Shown here: positions 63,946-64,000 of the stretch, in pieces
Numbering within the stretch: position 1 is the first letter of the stretch
Layout of the letters: every line of letters begins with the position of its first letter
Source: Streptomyces poonensis
GTDB lineage: Bacteria; Actinomycetota; Actinomycetes; Streptomycetales; Streptomycetaceae
Length of the DNA stretch: 64,000 nt
Direction of reading: 5' to 3'
Assembly (NCBI RefSeq): GCF_014650915.1
Contig: NZ_BMVW01000003.1
Coordinates: 574,424-638,423 of the forward strand
Translations under genes and position numbers: made by a program
Notes under the pieces: model-generated
The model's input: only the letters and a program-made list of their open reading frames with translations
Told to the model about the DNA's origin: nothing
Databases searched by the model: none

Positions 63946-64000
63946 ATCCAGAAGTTCCGTCGGTAACTGGTCGGGAACCAAGGGCTGGTCCAGGGGGCGG

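Noticed and set aside
63900..64000. Insertion sequence end at the window border
   Set aside because: The last bases (GCGCCTATCCAGAAGTTCCG and following) look unlike the neighbouring genes, but no inverted repeat or transposase frame is visible before the window ends.

Overview
The window is high-GC DNA with strong third-position G/C bias, GTG/TTG starts, GGAGG-type ribosome sites and many four-base ATGA/GTGA gene overlaps. Gene families and order point to a Streptomyces chromosome (inference from content; no rRNA or tRNA gene was seen).

Layout. (1) 0.2-20.2 kb is conserved-looking chromosome: an FMN-binding protein, a macrodomain protein coupled to a CrtI-like oxidoreductase, an inositol-monophosphatase relative, a gamma-glutamyltransferase family protein, two small secreted proteins, a reductive pyrimidine (or hydantoin) catabolic operon (NCS1 permease, LLM oxidoreductase, dihydropyrimidinase, aminotransferase, beta-ureidopropionase-like amidase), a regulator/methionine aminopeptidase pair with a repeat-rich shared promoter, a ClpC-type AAA+ protein and a secreted GGT. 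(2) 20.2-27.3 kb is a scar: a truncated gene with an internal stop, a decayed asparagine synthetase fragment, a TetR gene with a palindromic operator, a type II thioesterase missing its active-site segment, two coupled IrtA/IrtB-like ABC half-transporters, an internally deleted IS5-type transposase and the tail of a CocE/PepX hydrolase. It looks like the leftover of a siderophore-type NRPS cluster. (3) 27.4-32.8 kb returns to ordinary chromosome: a DUF6278-like protein, a secreted SGNH hydrolase, exonuclease III, an MBL-fold protein and PcaDC.

(4) A phage-type tyrosine integrase at 32.8-34.0 kb opens an accessory region that runs to the end. It holds a cell-wall-ligase cassette (35.5-41.5 kb): a stand-alone murC facing an apparent operon of ddl, a fold-type II PLP enzyme of the threonine dehydratase/serine racemase type, a papain/C39-like protein, a frameshifted GntR regulator and murF. 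The Ddl has lost several residues that normally fix the second D-Ala. The working hypothesis is an alternative peptidoglycan-precursor or Mur-ligase peptide pathway. Regulators and a kinase-like protein follow (42-46.7 kb).

(5) 46.8-63.9 kb is centred on a class I lanthipeptide cluster of the FxLD type: precursor, LanB dehydratase domain, LanC, a fusion of the LanB elimination domain with a PIMT-like O-methyltransferase, an unknown protein and an ABC exporter. Upstream are a transporter, an HExxHH metalloprotease-like protein and a glutamine-synthetase-like ligase. Downstream are a second kinase-like protein, a NUDIX hydrolase, two methyltransferases and a broken NUDIX gene. The fusion protein should complete the split dehydratase and convert the core Asp to an isoaspartate-type residue. 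LanB carries two TTA codons, which suggests bldA-dependent timing.
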